Assembly: GCF_014489635.1 (NCBI RefSeq)
Contig: NZ_CP060828.1
Location: 7,986,001-8,050,000 of the forward strand
Direction of reading: 5' to 3'
Length of the DNA stretch: 64,000 nucleotides
Origin: Streptomyces roseirectus
GTDB lineage: Bacteria; Actinomycetota; Actinomycetes; Streptomycetales; Streptomycetaceae
The notes beneath the pieces were generated by a model. The model made no database searches, was not told the DNA's origin, and saw only the letters and a program-made list of their open reading frames with translations. A program made the position numbers and the translations under genes. Positions 54,256 through 63,377 of the stretch are shown here, in pieces (the stretch's first letter is position 1; every line of letters begins with the position of its first letter).

Positions 54256-55551
54256 TCACGGGGTCTGCGGGCTGTGCCGTGCATGCGGCGCCTGTGCGGC
54301 GCGGGGCAGTGCCCACACGGCGTAGATCCCGGTGGCGAGGACGAGTCCTGCTGCCAGGGTGAGGGTGCTTCCGACGCCGTGGGAGTCCGCGCCGTTGCCC
54401 GGTCCGTCGGTGAGGGGGGAGTTGTGGGCGAGCCAGCCGGCCGCTGTGGCGCCGAGGAGGGCGGCCGCCCGTTCGACCGGGTTGATCAGCGCGGTGACCC
54501 GGCCGAGGTGGGTCGGCGGTGCTGCCTGGACGATGATGGGGGTGAACGAGGCGTAGGTGACGGCCAGCGGGATGCCGACGAGGAACATGACGGCCAGCGC
54601 GGGGTGGATGCCGGAGCAGTTCGCGCCGATGGCCAGTCCTGTGCCGGTTGCCAACAGCCCCCATGCGAACAGGCGGTGGGGGTCGTGGTGGGTGAGGCGG
54701 GTGGCGGTCAGCACTCCGGCGACCAGTCCGAGGCCGAGGACGCCTTCGAGGATGCCGAACCACTGGGGTGCGGCGTCGAGATCCTCGGTGACGAAGAAGA
54801 CTCCGAGGGTGTTGAAGGCGGTGATGCCGGTGGTTCCGAGGACGACGGCGACGATGAGTGTCCTGAGCGGTCTGCTGCGGGCCACGACACGCAGTCCGTC
54901 CGCGAATTCGGCGGCCAGTCCGGTGCCGGGGAGCGGTTCGCCCGACTTTTGCCGGTGCGGTGCGCGGACCGCACGGATCAGTGCGCAGGACACGAGGAAG
55001 GAGGCGGCGTTGAGGGCGAGCGCCCACTGGATCCCTGCGGTGTAGAGCAGGGGCGCGGCCAGCGGCGGGCCGGCGATGACGGCGATCGCGTGGGTGCTCT
55101 GCCCGATGGCCGCGGCCCGGTTCTGGTCCTGGGACGGCACGACGCTCTGGATCAGTGCGAAGCGCGCGGGGTTGAAGAACTGCGCGGCGACGGTTGCCGC
55201 GAGGACGATCGCGTAGAGCAGGAGCAGGGTCGCTCGGCTGTCGTGCGCGGGAGAGGGGCGCGAGACCACCAGGACGGCGGCGAGCATGAGCAGGGCTCGC
55301 AGGAGGTCGGCCGTCATGAGGGTCCGGCGTTTGTTCCACCGGTCCGCGAAAACCCCGGCGATCGGGCCGACGAGCATGGTCGCCAGCGCGGTGACGGCGG
55401 CGATGCCGGAGACCGCGAGCGGGGCGTCGCCGCTCTCGCGCAGGAGGATGACGCCGATCCACAGGGACAGGGTGGTGCCGATGGCGTAGTCGCCGATCTC
55501 GGAAAGCGTCTGCCCTGCCCACAGCAGGGTGAAGTTCCTGTTGATCAGCAC
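54256..55551 (-). CDS. MFS exporter
   Basis: A 431-residue major facilitator with about 12 helices and the loop 2-3 motif GVFADRWNKRRTLM. The type (MFS_3/enterobactin-exporter-like) usually pumps out small molecules or antibiotics. GTG start at 55551 (GTG CTG ATC AAC) with no strong ribosome site. Divergent from the PIG-L deacetylase with only 38 bases between starts, suggesting a shared control region. It could export the product of the adjacent gene set. Confidence 0.88.
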   Translation of the reverse strand: MLINRNFTLLWAGQTLSEIGDYAIGTTLSLWIGVILLRESGDAPLAVSGIAAVTALATMLVGPIAGVFADRWNKRRTLMTADLLRALLMLAAVLVVSRPSPAHDSRATLLLLYAIVLAATVAAQFFNPARFALIQSVVPSQDQNRAAAIGQSTHAIAVIAGPPLAAPLLYTAGIQWALALNAASFLVSCALIRAVRAPHRQKSGEPLPGTGLAAEFADGLRVVARSRPLRTLIVAVVLGTTGITAFNTLGVFFVTEDLDAAPQWFGILEGVLGLGLVAGVLTATRLTHHDPHRLFAWGLLATGTGLAIGANCSGIHPALAVMFLVGIPLAVTYASFTPIIVQAAPPTHLGRVTALINPVERAAALLGATAAGWLAHNSPLTDGPGNGADSHGVGSTLTLAAGLVLATGIYAVWALPRAAQAPHARHSPQTP

Positions 55552-55589
55552 TCGGGGATCTTATCTGTGGGCAGCGGTAGGTTGGTTCG

Positions 55590-56396
55590 GTGCGAGCTAC
55601 CTGCGTTTTCTTCCATGCCCACCCCGATGACGAGTCCTTGTTGACGGCGGGGACGATGGCCGGGCTCGCCGCGGAGGGGCACCGTGTGGTGCTGGTGGTG
55701 GCGACCGACGGCGATGCGGGGCTCGCGGATCCGCGGACCCTGGGAGGGCGTCGGCTGGGGGAGGTCCGCCGTGAGGAGGCGACGGCCTCCGCCCGTGCCC
55801 TGGGTTGCGCACGTGTGGAGTTCCTCGGTTTCCGCGATTCCGGGCTCGACCCGGTGCACGGTCCTGTTCCGGGAGCGTTCAGCACGATGGACGTGGAGAC
55901 GGCGGCCGACCGGCTGGCGCAGGTCTTGGAGAGCGAGCGCGCGGATCTGCTGACCGTCTACGACCCGGTGGGCGGCTACGGGCATCCGGACCATGTCCAG
56001 GTGCACCGTGTCGGATACCGGGCGGCCGAACTGGCGCGCACACCACTCGTGTTGGAGGCCACGGTGGACCGGGACCTGCTCCTGCGCGGGCTTCGGTGGG
56101 CGGCGCGGCTGCCTGTGCTCGGCCCGAAGGTCGACCCGGCGTCCTTCCAGGACGCCTACGTCCCGGGCGAGGACATCACGCACCGGGTGGACGTGCGCCG
56201 GTTCGCCGCGCTCAAGCGGGCCAGCATGGCCGCGCACGGCAGCCAGGCGGGCGGTGGTGACGGCGTGCGGACCCTGGCCGGCCTGCGCCGGCTGCCGGCT
56301 CCGGTGTTCCGGCGGGTGCTGGGGACGGAGTGGTTCGTCCAGAGGAGTCTGACCGAGGGCGTACGGCTGTCCGACCCGCTGGCCGTTCTGCGCTGA
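55590..56396 (+). CDS. PIG-L/LmbE-family deacetylase
   Basis: A 268-residue zinc deacetylase with the two hallmark motifs: HAHPDDESL (about 9-17) and GYGHPDHVQVH (about 128-138). The family removes acetyl groups from GlcNAc-containing molecules (MshB in mycothiol synthesis, PIG-L in GPI) or related amides. Its neighbours include a GT4 enzyme; GT4 plus LmbE is the pairing that builds mycothiol. Whether this enzyme is an MshB-like or different specificity is unknown. GTG start. Confidence 0.9.
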   Translation: MRATCVFFHAHPDDESLLTAGTMAGLAAEGHRVVLVVATDGDAGLADPRTLGGRRLGEVRREEATASARALGCARVEFLGFRDSGLDPVHGPVPGAFSTMDVETAADRLAQVLESERADLLTVYDPVGGYGHPDHVQVHRVGYRAAELARTPLVLEATVDRDLLLRGLRWAARLPVLGPKVDPASFQDAYVPGEDITHRVDVRRFAALKRASMAAHGSQAGGGDGVRTLAGLRRLPAPVFRRVLGTEWFVQRSLTEGVRLSDPLAVLR

Positions 56397-56459
56397 TCAC
56401 CGGGACGATATGCTCCCCTCGCAGTTTGTGCTGGTCAAAAGGGTGAAGGAGTCGGCCGA

Positions 56460-58025
56460 GTGATCAGGGCCGGGCGGGTACGGGTGCAGCGCGACATCGA
56501 GGTGCCGGTGGGCGGCGGCGTGGCGTTGCCGGCAGACCGCTACTACCCGTCCCCAGGGGTGTCCGAGGGGACACCGACCATTCTGGTGCGGTCACCGATG
56601 GGGCGTCGGCCGCTGGGGATCTTCTACGGCCGCTACTTCGCGCGCCACGGCTTCCAGGTCCTGGTCCAGGATTCCCGGGAAGCGGGGGACTTCCGCGCAC
56701 ACGCCGTGCCGTTGAGCCGGGAGCACGAGGACGGGCTCGCCACGGTCGAGTGGTTGCGTCAACAGCCCTGGTTCACCGGGCCCTTGGCCATGCACGGACT
56801 CAGCGCTCTCGGGTTCTCGCAGTGGGCCATCGCCGCCGATGTGCCGGAACTCAAGGCGCTGTCGGTCCACCTGTCGGCGTCGTCGTTCGCCGACGCCATC
56901 TTCACCGGCGGCTCTTTCGGCCTCGAATCGGTGTTGATCTGGCTTTCGAACCACAGCTTCACCTCGTCGATCACCGCGCCCTCCCGCGTGCGGCGTGCCG
57001 TGGCCACCGGCCGCCCGCTGGAAGAACTCGACCTCCTGGCCAGCGGGACACGCCTGCCGTTCTTCCAGGAGGTCCTGGCCGACCAGGGGCCCGGCAGCAC
57101 GCTGCGCACCGCGTTGGACCACAGCCGCACTCCCCGCCGGACGAGCGTCCCGCCCGCGCACCTGGTCGGAGGCTGGTACGACGTCTTCGTGCGCGGCCAG
57201 TTGGACGACTATCTGGCCCTTCGGGCGGCCGGCCACGAACCGCACCTGACCGTCGGCCCCTGGTTCCACTACGACCTGCGGCATGTCATGGTCTCCAACC
57301 GGGAGGCCCTGGCCTGGTTCCGCGCGCACCTGCTCGGCGAACGCAGCGGTGTGCGCCCCCACCCGGTACGCCTGTTCGTCACCGGTGCCGACGAGTGGCG
57401 GGACTATCCGCACTACCCGCCGCCGGGTACCCAGCAGGTGCGCTGGCACCTCCAGCCGGGCCGGGGTCTGGCCGAAGGAGCCCCGGCGGAATCGCAACCG
57501 GACCACTACCGTTTCGACCCGTCCGACCCGACCCCCGCGCCCCGTGGCCCCACCCTGATCGGCAATTCCCGCCCCGCCGACAACCGGGCCCTGGAACGGC
57601 GCTCCGATGTCCTCACCTACACGAGCGAGCCGCTGCGCCGTCCGATGGAGGTCATCGGATCGGTGACCGCGGACCTGTACGTCCGCTCCAGCCGGGAGCA
57701 CACCGACTTCGTGGTGCGCCTGTGCGACGTCCATCCCGGGGGTGCGTCGATGAACCTGTGCGAGGGCATCCTGCGGCTCGTACGGTCGGCGGATACCGCC
57801 GACGAGGACGGGGTGCGCCGCATCAGCGTCGAGCTGTATCCGACCGGGCACCGGTTCAGAGCCGGGCACCGGCTCCGGGTGCAGGTGTGCAGCGGCGCCT
57901 CACCCCGCTTCCCGGCCAATCCCGGTACCGGGGAGCGGGCCGGGTCGGTCAAGGTCACCGCCGAGCAGGAGGTCTTCCACGACCCGGCTCGGCCGTCCGC
58001 TCTCGTCGTCCCGGTCGTCGGCTGA
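56460..58025 (+). CDS. CocE/NonD-type alpha/beta hydrolase
   Basis: A 521-residue member of the X-Pro dipeptidyl-peptidase (CocE/NonD) family. Nucleophile motif MHGLSALGFSQW (about 106-117), with the C-terminal jelly-roll domain (about 340-520). It cleaves esters or amides; substrate unknown. GTG at 56460 has AAGGAG nine bases upstream. Follows the PIG-L gene on the same strand after 63 bases. Confidence 0.87.
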   Translation: MIRAGRVRVQRDIEVPVGGGVALPADRYYPSPGVSEGTPTILVRSPMGRRPLGIFYGRYFARHGFQVLVQDSREAGDFRAHAVPLSREHEDGLATVEWLRQQPWFTGPLAMHGLSALGFSQWAIAADVPELKALSVHLSASSFADAIFTGGSFGLESVLIWLSNHSFTSSITAPSRVRRAVATGRPLEELDLLASGTRLPFFQEVLADQGPGSTLRTALDHSRTPRRTSVPPAHLVGGWYDVFVRGQLDDYLALRAAGHEPHLTVGPWFHYDLRHVMVSNREALAWFRAHLLGERSGVRPHPVRLFVTGADEWRDYPHYPPPGTQQVRWHLQPGRGLAEGAPAESQPDHYRFDPSDPTPAPRGPTLIGNSRPADNRALERRSDVLTYTSEPLRRPMEVIGSVTADLYVRSSREHTDFVVRLCDVHPGGASMNLCEGILRLVRSADTADEDGVRRISVELYPTGHRFRAGHRLRVQVCSGASPRFPANPGTGERAGSVKVTAEQEVFHDPARPSALVVPVVG

Positions 58026-58045
58026 CGAGGCCGGGCCGCGCGCCC

Positions 58046-58969
58046 TTATACGGGAGCTTGCTCTGTTCCCGTACGAGGTACGGCCCGCGCTGCCAGGCTG
58101 ATCAGTTCGGTGTTGACCAGGTCGGCCCGGCGGCGGTGGCTGGAGTGCCCGCCCTCGGGCACCACCAGCAGTTTCGCCCCGGGGATCAGTTCGGCGAGCC
58201 GGGTCTTGGTCTCGTCCGGGATGTACGGGTCGTCGGTGCCGGCGACGACCAGCGTCGCGGCCCGCCCGATGACCGGCAGCGCCTGGCTGTGGTCGCAGAC
58301 CATCGCGTCGGTGGACAGGGCGGTGAACGCCAAGGTCGACGCCGACATGATGACGCCCCACAGGGTGGTCCTTCCGCGTGCGCGGTCGGCGGCCCGCACC
58401 CGGGGCGAGGTCGGTGCCCACTGCGGCCTGATCCGTACCGCCACGGAGTTGACCGCCCAGAAGCAGGCGGCGGACAGCAGCCGCACCGGACCGAGCAGCC
58501 GCGACAGCACGACCAGGGGACGCGAGACCTTCATGCCCAGCCCGTAGCTGACGTCGCCCCACCTGCCCGGCAGGCTCTCCACCAGCGCGACCCCGGTGAC
58601 GGTGCGTCCGAAGAGCTCGGGGTGCTCAGCGGCCAGGGCCGCGATGACCGTCCCGCCCATCGAGTGCCCGACCAGCACGAGCGGGCCCTCGGCCGCGACC
58701 GCGTCGATCACCGCCTTCAGGTCCAGCGCGGTCTGGCGGATCGTCGCCCTGCGCCAGGACGTCTTCCCGGACCGGCCGTGCCCCCGGTGGTCGTAGAAGA
58801 CCAGCCGTCCGGCCGAGGCGAGACCGGCGCGCTGGGAACGCCAGTGGTGGATGGTCAGGTTGAGCCCGTTGACGAAGAGGAAGGTGGGCACCTGCCCCTC
58901 GGCTTCGTCGATCTCCACGTGCAGGCCGGTACCGCCGGACTGCACCGCCAACTCCGTCGGGGTCGTCAC
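58046..58969 (-). CDS. Alpha/beta hydrolase (Ser nucleophile)
   Basis: A 307-residue hydrolase. Nucleophile motif VGHSMGGTVIAAL (Ser103), acid loop GTDDPYIPD (about 245-252), catalytic His GGHSSHRR (about 274). GTG at 58969 overlaps the stop of the glycosyltransferase upstream (GTGA). Clear paralogue of the hydrolase at 61237 (shared GRLVFYDHRGHGRS, TA.DL..VIDA, and the nucleophile region) but with a normal Ser. Confidence 0.88.
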   Translation of the reverse strand: MTTPTELAVQSGGTGLHVEIDEAEGQVPTFLFVNGLNLTIHHWRSQRAGLASAGRLVFYDHRGHGRSGKTSWRRATIRQTALDLKAVIDAVAAEGPLVLVGHSMGGTVIAALAAEHPELFGRTVTGVALVESLPGRWGDVSYGLGMKVSRPLVVLSRLLGPVRLLSAACFWAVNSVAVRIRPQWAPTSPRVRAADRARGRTTLWGVIMSASTLAFTALSTDAMVCDHSQALPVIGRAATLVVAGTDDPYIPDETKTRLAELIPGAKLLVVPEGGHSSHRRRADLVNTELISLAARAVPRTGTEQAPV

Positions 58970-59850
58970 TTCTCCCACCAGTCCCGGAAGGTCTCGAAGG
59001 CCGTTGCCTCGTTGTGGCCCGAGCGGTTGACCGTGTGGTGCAGCGCTCCGACGAACGCCGCCGCACTCTCGATCGGCACTCCGGGAATCGGCACCACGTA
59101 GCGGGACACGCCTCGCTTCGCCAAGTGCGCGGAGATCCACACGTCGTCCTGCCAGCGCACTTCGGCAGGCCATCCGTCGAAGTCGTGCACCGCCGCATCC
59201 AGCGCACCGGGCGGTATCAGGTACCCCCACATGCCCATGAGCACGTCCACCGGGACCGGCTCGCGGACCGCGGTGCCGCTGACGTGACCCAGGTAGCGCG
59301 GATCCACGCCGTAGCGCACACGCTGGCCGCGGACCCCGAGGGCGGCATGCGGCATCCGGCGGTGGCTCGCCAGCAGGGACTCCAGGAAGTCGTGCGGGTA
59401 GATCGCGTCGTCGTCCACCACCACCAGCACGGCATCCGGCTCCTCCACCAGGGCCGGCAGGAGCTTGGTCGCCGGTCCCACGTCGGTGCAGCGCAACACG
59501 TCCACACCCGCGGGCAGCCCGGAAGGCTCCGGATAGGGCACGTTCTTACGCAGCGAATAATCCGGCCAGGCCAGCAGGATGCGGTCGGGCGGGCAGCTCT
59601 GGTCCAGCAGGCTGCGCAGTGTCGGACGCAGATACCGCAACCGCTGGGGAACTGTGCTCAGCGTGACCACGAGCCGTTCGGGCCGCTCAGCGCGCTCAGA
59701 GGGCCCACCCGGCTGCGGGTCACGGCACATCAGCCTCGCTGCGCGGACGACGTCATGGGCGACGCGGGAGGGAGAGCTGTTGGTGAACCGCTGGCGCAGG
59801 TGTACGACGTTGCTCCAGGCGATGCGGGCGATGTGCTGAGGGGTCTCCAA
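58966..59850 (-). CDS. GT2-like glycosyltransferase
   Basis: A 294-residue nucleotide-sugar transferase-like protein. LVVTLSTVPQRLRYLRPTLRSLLDQ starts the GT-A fold; AVLVVVDDDAIYPHDFLESLL holds the DxD motif (about 172); WQDDVWISAHLAKRG is the acceptor-side ED-like motif. I use TTG at 59850 (AAGGA upstream), because protein-like sequence (LETPQHIARIAWSN) extends that far. ATG at 59730, forming TGATG with the GT4 stop, is the alternative. Overlaps the GT4 gene by up to 121 bases. Confidence 0.78.
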   Translation of the reverse strand: METPQHIARIAWSNVVHLRQRFTNSSPSRVAHDVVRAARLMCRDPQPGGPSERAERPERLVVTLSTVPQRLRYLRPTLRSLLDQSCPPDRILLAWPDYSLRKNVPYPEPSGLPAGVDVLRCTDVGPATKLLPALVEEPDAVLVVVDDDAIYPHDFLESLLASHRRMPHAALGVRGQRVRYGVDPRYLGHVSGTAVREPVPVDVLMGMWGYLIPPGALDAAVHDFDGWPAEVRWQDDVWISAHLAKRGVSRYVVPIPGVPIESAAAFVGALHHTVNRSGHNEATAFETFRDWWEK

Positions 59851-60983
59851 CGGGTTTCCTTGTCTGTTCTGGGCTGGTCGTCCGCCCGGGTCCAGGCCAG
59901 TTCGGCGGCCTGGTCGTAGCAGTCCTGCAGTCGTTCGAGCACGAAGGGCCAAGAGCATGTGGTCGGCCTGGTGGAGCGGTTGTGCTCGGCTATCCGCTCC
60001 CGGAGGAGACCGTCCCGTCCGATCCGGGTGAGCTGGTCCACCAGGTCCTCCAGGCGTCGTCCGAGCAGCCCTTCGCGGCCGTGCTCGATGAAGTCCGCGA
60101 CCCCCGTGGTCGAGCGGGCCACGACCGGCAGCCCGGCGCAGCGCGCTTCGAGGACGGCCAGGCCGAACGCCTCACGGCCCGTCACATTCAGGTAGGCGTC
60201 GGCCGTGGACAGCACCCTGTGCACGCCGGCCCGGTCGTGTGCGCCGACGAGATCGACCCAGCCGTCCATCCGGTGACGCCTGAGGTAACGTTTCATCGCC
60301 GAACGCCGAGGTCCCGCCCCGACAATGGTCGCCCGCATCCCGACACCGGGGGACAGGCGAGCGTGGGACTCCCGCAGAACCCGCAGCAGGGCCATCGGCT
60401 GACGGCGGCGGGCCAGGCGCCCCACCGAGACGACGTGGAACTCCGCGCCGCCCCGCGTTCGCTGAGCGGCGTCGACCGTCCACCGGCCCGTGTCGACACC
60501 GTTGGGCACGACCATGATCCGCACCGAGCCGGGCAGCGCCTTGGCGACCTGTCTGCCCACGGGGGTGCTCACCGCCGTCACCACCAGCCCGCGCCGCCAC
60601 CTGCCGAGTGCGGCGATGGTGCGGTAGAGCAGCCGGACGGGGCTGTCCCACATGCTGTGCACGGTCAGCACCGCCGGGACCGACAACTCGCCCGTGATCC
60701 GAGCCGCCCGCCAGGCGAACGGAGAGACCACACTGACATGGATGTGCACCGCGTCGGGCCGCAGAGATGTCAGAAGGCCGCGCAGCTCCGACGCACGCAC
60801 GCGATGGACGGCGAAGGGAAAAGAAACGTCCGCTCCTGGCCCGCGATCGGGCGTCCCCGTGACGACGTGAACCGTCTGCCCCGTATCGGACTGCGCACGG
60901 GCCAGCGCTTCGACCTGGACCTCGATGCCGCCGATCCGCGGTGCGAAAACATCGGTGACATGCGCGATCACCGTCTCTTCCAC
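59730..60983 (-). CDS. GT4 glycosyltransferase
   Basis: A 417-residue retaining GT-B enzyme. N-terminal APRIGGIEVQVEALARA, donor-domain motifs VVPNGVDTGRW (about 178), VSVGRLARRRQP, and EAFGLAVLEARCAGLPVVA (Ex7E, about 282-300). The last 40 residues (after ELAWTRADDQPRT) are low-complexity and overlap the GT2 start, so the true end may lie nearer 59850 or the tail may be a read-through. Family includes MshA, which adds GlcNAc. GTG start. Confidence 0.87.
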   Translation of the reverse strand: MEETVIAHVTDVFAPRIGGIEVQVEALARAQSDTGQTVHVVTGTPDRGPGADVSFPFAVHRVRASELRGLLTSLRPDAVHIHVSVVSPFAWRAARITGELSVPAVLTVHSMWDSPVRLLYRTIAALGRWRRGLVVTAVSTPVGRQVAKALPGSVRIMVVPNGVDTGRWTVDAAQRTRGGAEFHVVSVGRLARRRQPMALLRVLRESHARLSPGVGMRATIVGAGPRRSAMKRYLRRHRMDGWVDLVGAHDRAGVHRVLSTADAYLNVTGREAFGLAVLEARCAGLPVVARSTTGVADFIEHGREGLLGRRLEDLVDQLTRIGRDGLLRERIAEHNRSTRPTTCSWPFVLERLQDCYDQAAELAWTRADDQPRTDKETRWRPLSTSPASPGATSYTCASGSPTALPPASPMTSSAQRG

Positions 60984-61236
60984 CGTACTCGACCCACCCC
61001 CGCGGACCCTTGCCCATTGCCTTGGCCGCCCCTTTGGTCCCGGTAAGTGGTGCGACGGAGAAGATCATCAGCCCTGCCACGCGCAACTGGCAAACCCGGC
61101 AGGGGCGATGTGACAACGGCCACCCCCGATCCCCGTCGAGGGCCGAAGATAGGATGCGGAGCCGGTCGTGAGCGCCGGTCCTTCGGAGCCGTGGACAGTC
61201 CCGGCCGTCCGTGAAGGATCGAGAAGCGTGGAAGCG

Positions 61237-62175
61237 ATGGCACACTCCGTTGAAGAACTCGCAGTCCCAGCCGGCGACGGGCTCGCCCTGCACGTCGAGG
61301 TCGACGCCGGCTCTCCGGGCGAACCGACCCTCGTCTTCGTGACGGGCTTCAACACCACCCTGGCCTACTGGGACAACCAGCGCCGAGCACTGGCCGATGT
61401 GGGCCGACTCGTCTTCTACGACCACCGGGGGCACGGCCGTTCCCAGGACTCCACCCTCAAGAACGCCACGGTCGCCCAGACCGCACGTGACCTCGCCTCG
61501 GTGATCGACGCCGCCGCCCCGACCGGGCCGGTGATCATCGTCGCGCACTGCATGGGCGGCCTCGCGCTCTGCGCCCTGGCCCAGCAGCAACCGCACCTGT
61601 TCGGCAGCCGGATCACGGGGGTGGTGCTGCTCGACACGATCGCCGCACGCTGGCTCCAGGCCGTCACCGGACTGCCCGTGCCCACCCCCGTCGCACGCCC
61701 TGTCGTCCGCCTGCTCCTCGCCCTCACACTGCGCCTGTCCACAGCGACCAAGCGGAACGATTCAGCACCGGTTCCGGCGGCCGAGAAACCCAAGGGACAG
61801 GGCACCCCGGCCACCCGGCCCCGCACCCTGCGCACCCGCGTCCGCACCGCCCGGCGCATCGTGTCGTCGATGCCCAGGGACTCGCTGCTCGCCCTGCTCG
61901 CCGACATCTCCGTCTGCGACTACACCGACGGCCTGCCCGTACTCGGGACCCTGCCCGTCCTCGTCCTCTCCGGTGAGCGCGACAGGTTCATGTCCCCCCG
62001 CCAGAAGGCCGCCACCGCCGCCGCCATCCCCGGTGCCCGTTTCGAAGGCATCCCCGGCGCCGGGCACTTCAGCTCCGTCCACCAACCCGAGCAGGTCGAG
62101 CGGCACGTGCGTGACTTCGTCCGGCACGTCACCACGCCCGACGCCCCCATGGCCGGCAGTGGTGCGGTCCGTTGA
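61237..62175 (+). CDS. Alpha/beta hydrolase with Cys in the nucleophile motif
   Basis: A 312-residue hydrolase closely related to the Ser-type gene at 58046. The nucleophile elbow reads VAHCMGGLAL: the G-x-S-x-G is A-H-C-M-G with Cys105 in place of Ser. Acid loop GERDRFMS and catalytic His GAGHFSS are in place. Cys nucleophiles occur in dienelactone hydrolases and PHA synthases, so it could be catalytic, acyl-transferring or changed in function. ATG at 61237 has GGAAG upstream (GTG at 61228 is also possible). Its stop overlaps the next start (TTGA). Confidence 0.87.
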   Translation: MAHSVEELAVPAGDGLALHVEVDAGSPGEPTLVFVTGFNTTLAYWDNQRRALADVGRLVFYDHRGHGRSQDSTLKNATVAQTARDLASVIDAAAPTGPVIIVAHCMGGLALCALAQQQPHLFGSRITGVVLLDTIAARWLQAVTGLPVPTPVARPVVRLLLALTLRLSTATKRNDSAPVPAAEKPKGQGTPATRPRTLRTRVRTARRIVSSMPRDSLLALLADISVCDYTDGLPVLGTLPVLVLSGERDRFMSPRQKAATAAAIPGARFEGIPGAGHFSSVHQPEQVERHVRDFVRHVTTPDAPMAGSGAVR

Positions 62176-63377
62176 CCCTCACCGCAGACCGGTCGACACC
62201 CGGTGCCGACCGGGTACCGGCTCCCCGGCCGCGGTCAGGCCGCCGACTGACCGCCCTCGGCCTGTTCTGGATCGTCACCCGCCTGACGGCGGTCGTCGGC
62301 ATCCTCCTCAGCGGCCAGAACGCCTGGCAGGAAGTCGCCGGTTACCAGCACTGGGCCGACACCATGCTCACCGGCACCTTTCCGACCGCGGACACCACCT
62401 GGCAGTACCCGCCGGGCTCCGCACTGATCATGCTGCTGCCGTACTTGAGCCCGCTCGGCACCTACGTCCAGATCTTCATCCTCATGACCGTGGTCGTGGA
62501 CGGCCTCGTCACCCTCGCCCTGATCCGCACCGGACCGGCCACGCGCCCCCTCGCCCCGGCCTGGATCTGGACAGCCGGAATCCCCGTCCTGTTCGGCCTC
62601 CCGTACACCCGGTACGACATCTTCCCCACCGCCTGCGCCGTTCTGGCACTGCTGCTCGTCCACCGCCGCCCCACCGCCGCGGGAGTGATCGCAGGTACGG
62701 GAATCTCCCTGAAAGCCTGGCCCGCCCTTCTCCTGATCGCCGCGCCGGGCAGAACCTGGCGCTCAGCCCTGGCCGTCGCCGCCGGGGTGTGCCTCACCGC
62801 AGCCGCCCTGCTGCACAACGCCCTCGGCTTCCTGACCTCCCAGGCGGGCCGCGGCGTCGAATACGAGTCCGTCGGAGGCAGCCTGCTGCTGGCCGCACGC
62901 CACCTCGGCTACACCGGGCACATCGAAAAACGCTACGGGTCCTACGAAATCGTCGGCCCCCATGTCGCCGCGGTGGCCGACGCCTCCCTCGCCGCCAGCG
63001 CCCTGGCCGCGTGCTGGCTGATCCGGTGGCGCCGGCGCACACGCGGCTCCGCCGCCCCGGCCGCCGACGCCGCGCTCACCGCCACGCTCCTCTTCGTCGT
63101 CACCAGCCGTGTCATCAGCCCCCAGTACCTCATCTGGCTCCTGGGCCTGGTCGCCGTGTGCGCCGCCTCCCGGACCACCACACAACGCCCGGTCATCGTC
63201 CTGGTGCTTGCCTGCCTCCCCCTCACCGCCCTGGAATTCCCCATCTTCGTCAACCAGGCCCTGGCCGGCCAAGCCCCGGTCATCGCGATCCTGCTCCTGC
63301 GCAACCTCCTCCTCGTCACCGCCGCGCTCTGGTCCTGCCACCGACTACGGACACACCCTGGACCGCCCTCCCGCTGA
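62172..63377 (+). CDS. GT87-like polyprenol-dependent membrane glycosyltransferase
   Basis: A 401-residue multispanning protein of the DUF2029/GT87 (GT-C) type. It has about ten helices; the acidic/loop motif TWQYPPGSALI (about 76-86) and VISPQYLIWLLGLV near the C-terminus are typical of actinobacterial mannosyltransferases that use polyprenyl-phosphate sugar. TTG start overlaps the hydrolase stop (TTGA). It would act at the outer face of the membrane, extending a glycolipid or glycan. Confidence 0.83.
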   Translation: MTLTADRSTPGADRVPAPRPRSGRRLTALGLFWIVTRLTAVVGILLSGQNAWQEVAGYQHWADTMLTGTFPTADTTWQYPPGSALIMLLPYLSPLGTYVQIFILMTVVVDGLVTLALIRTGPATRPLAPAWIWTAGIPVLFGLPYTRYDIFPTACAVLALLLVHRRPTAAGVIAGTGISLKAWPALLLIAAPGRTWRSALAVAAGVCLTAAALLHNALGFLTSQAGRGVEYESVGGSLLLAARHLGYTGHIEKRYGSYEIVGPHVAAVADASLAASALAACWLIRWRRRTRGSAAPAADAALTATLLFVVTSRVISPQYLIWLLGLVAVCAASRTTTQRPVIVLVLACLPLTALEFPIFVNQALAGQAPVIAILLLRNLLLVTAALWSCHRLRTHPGPPSR

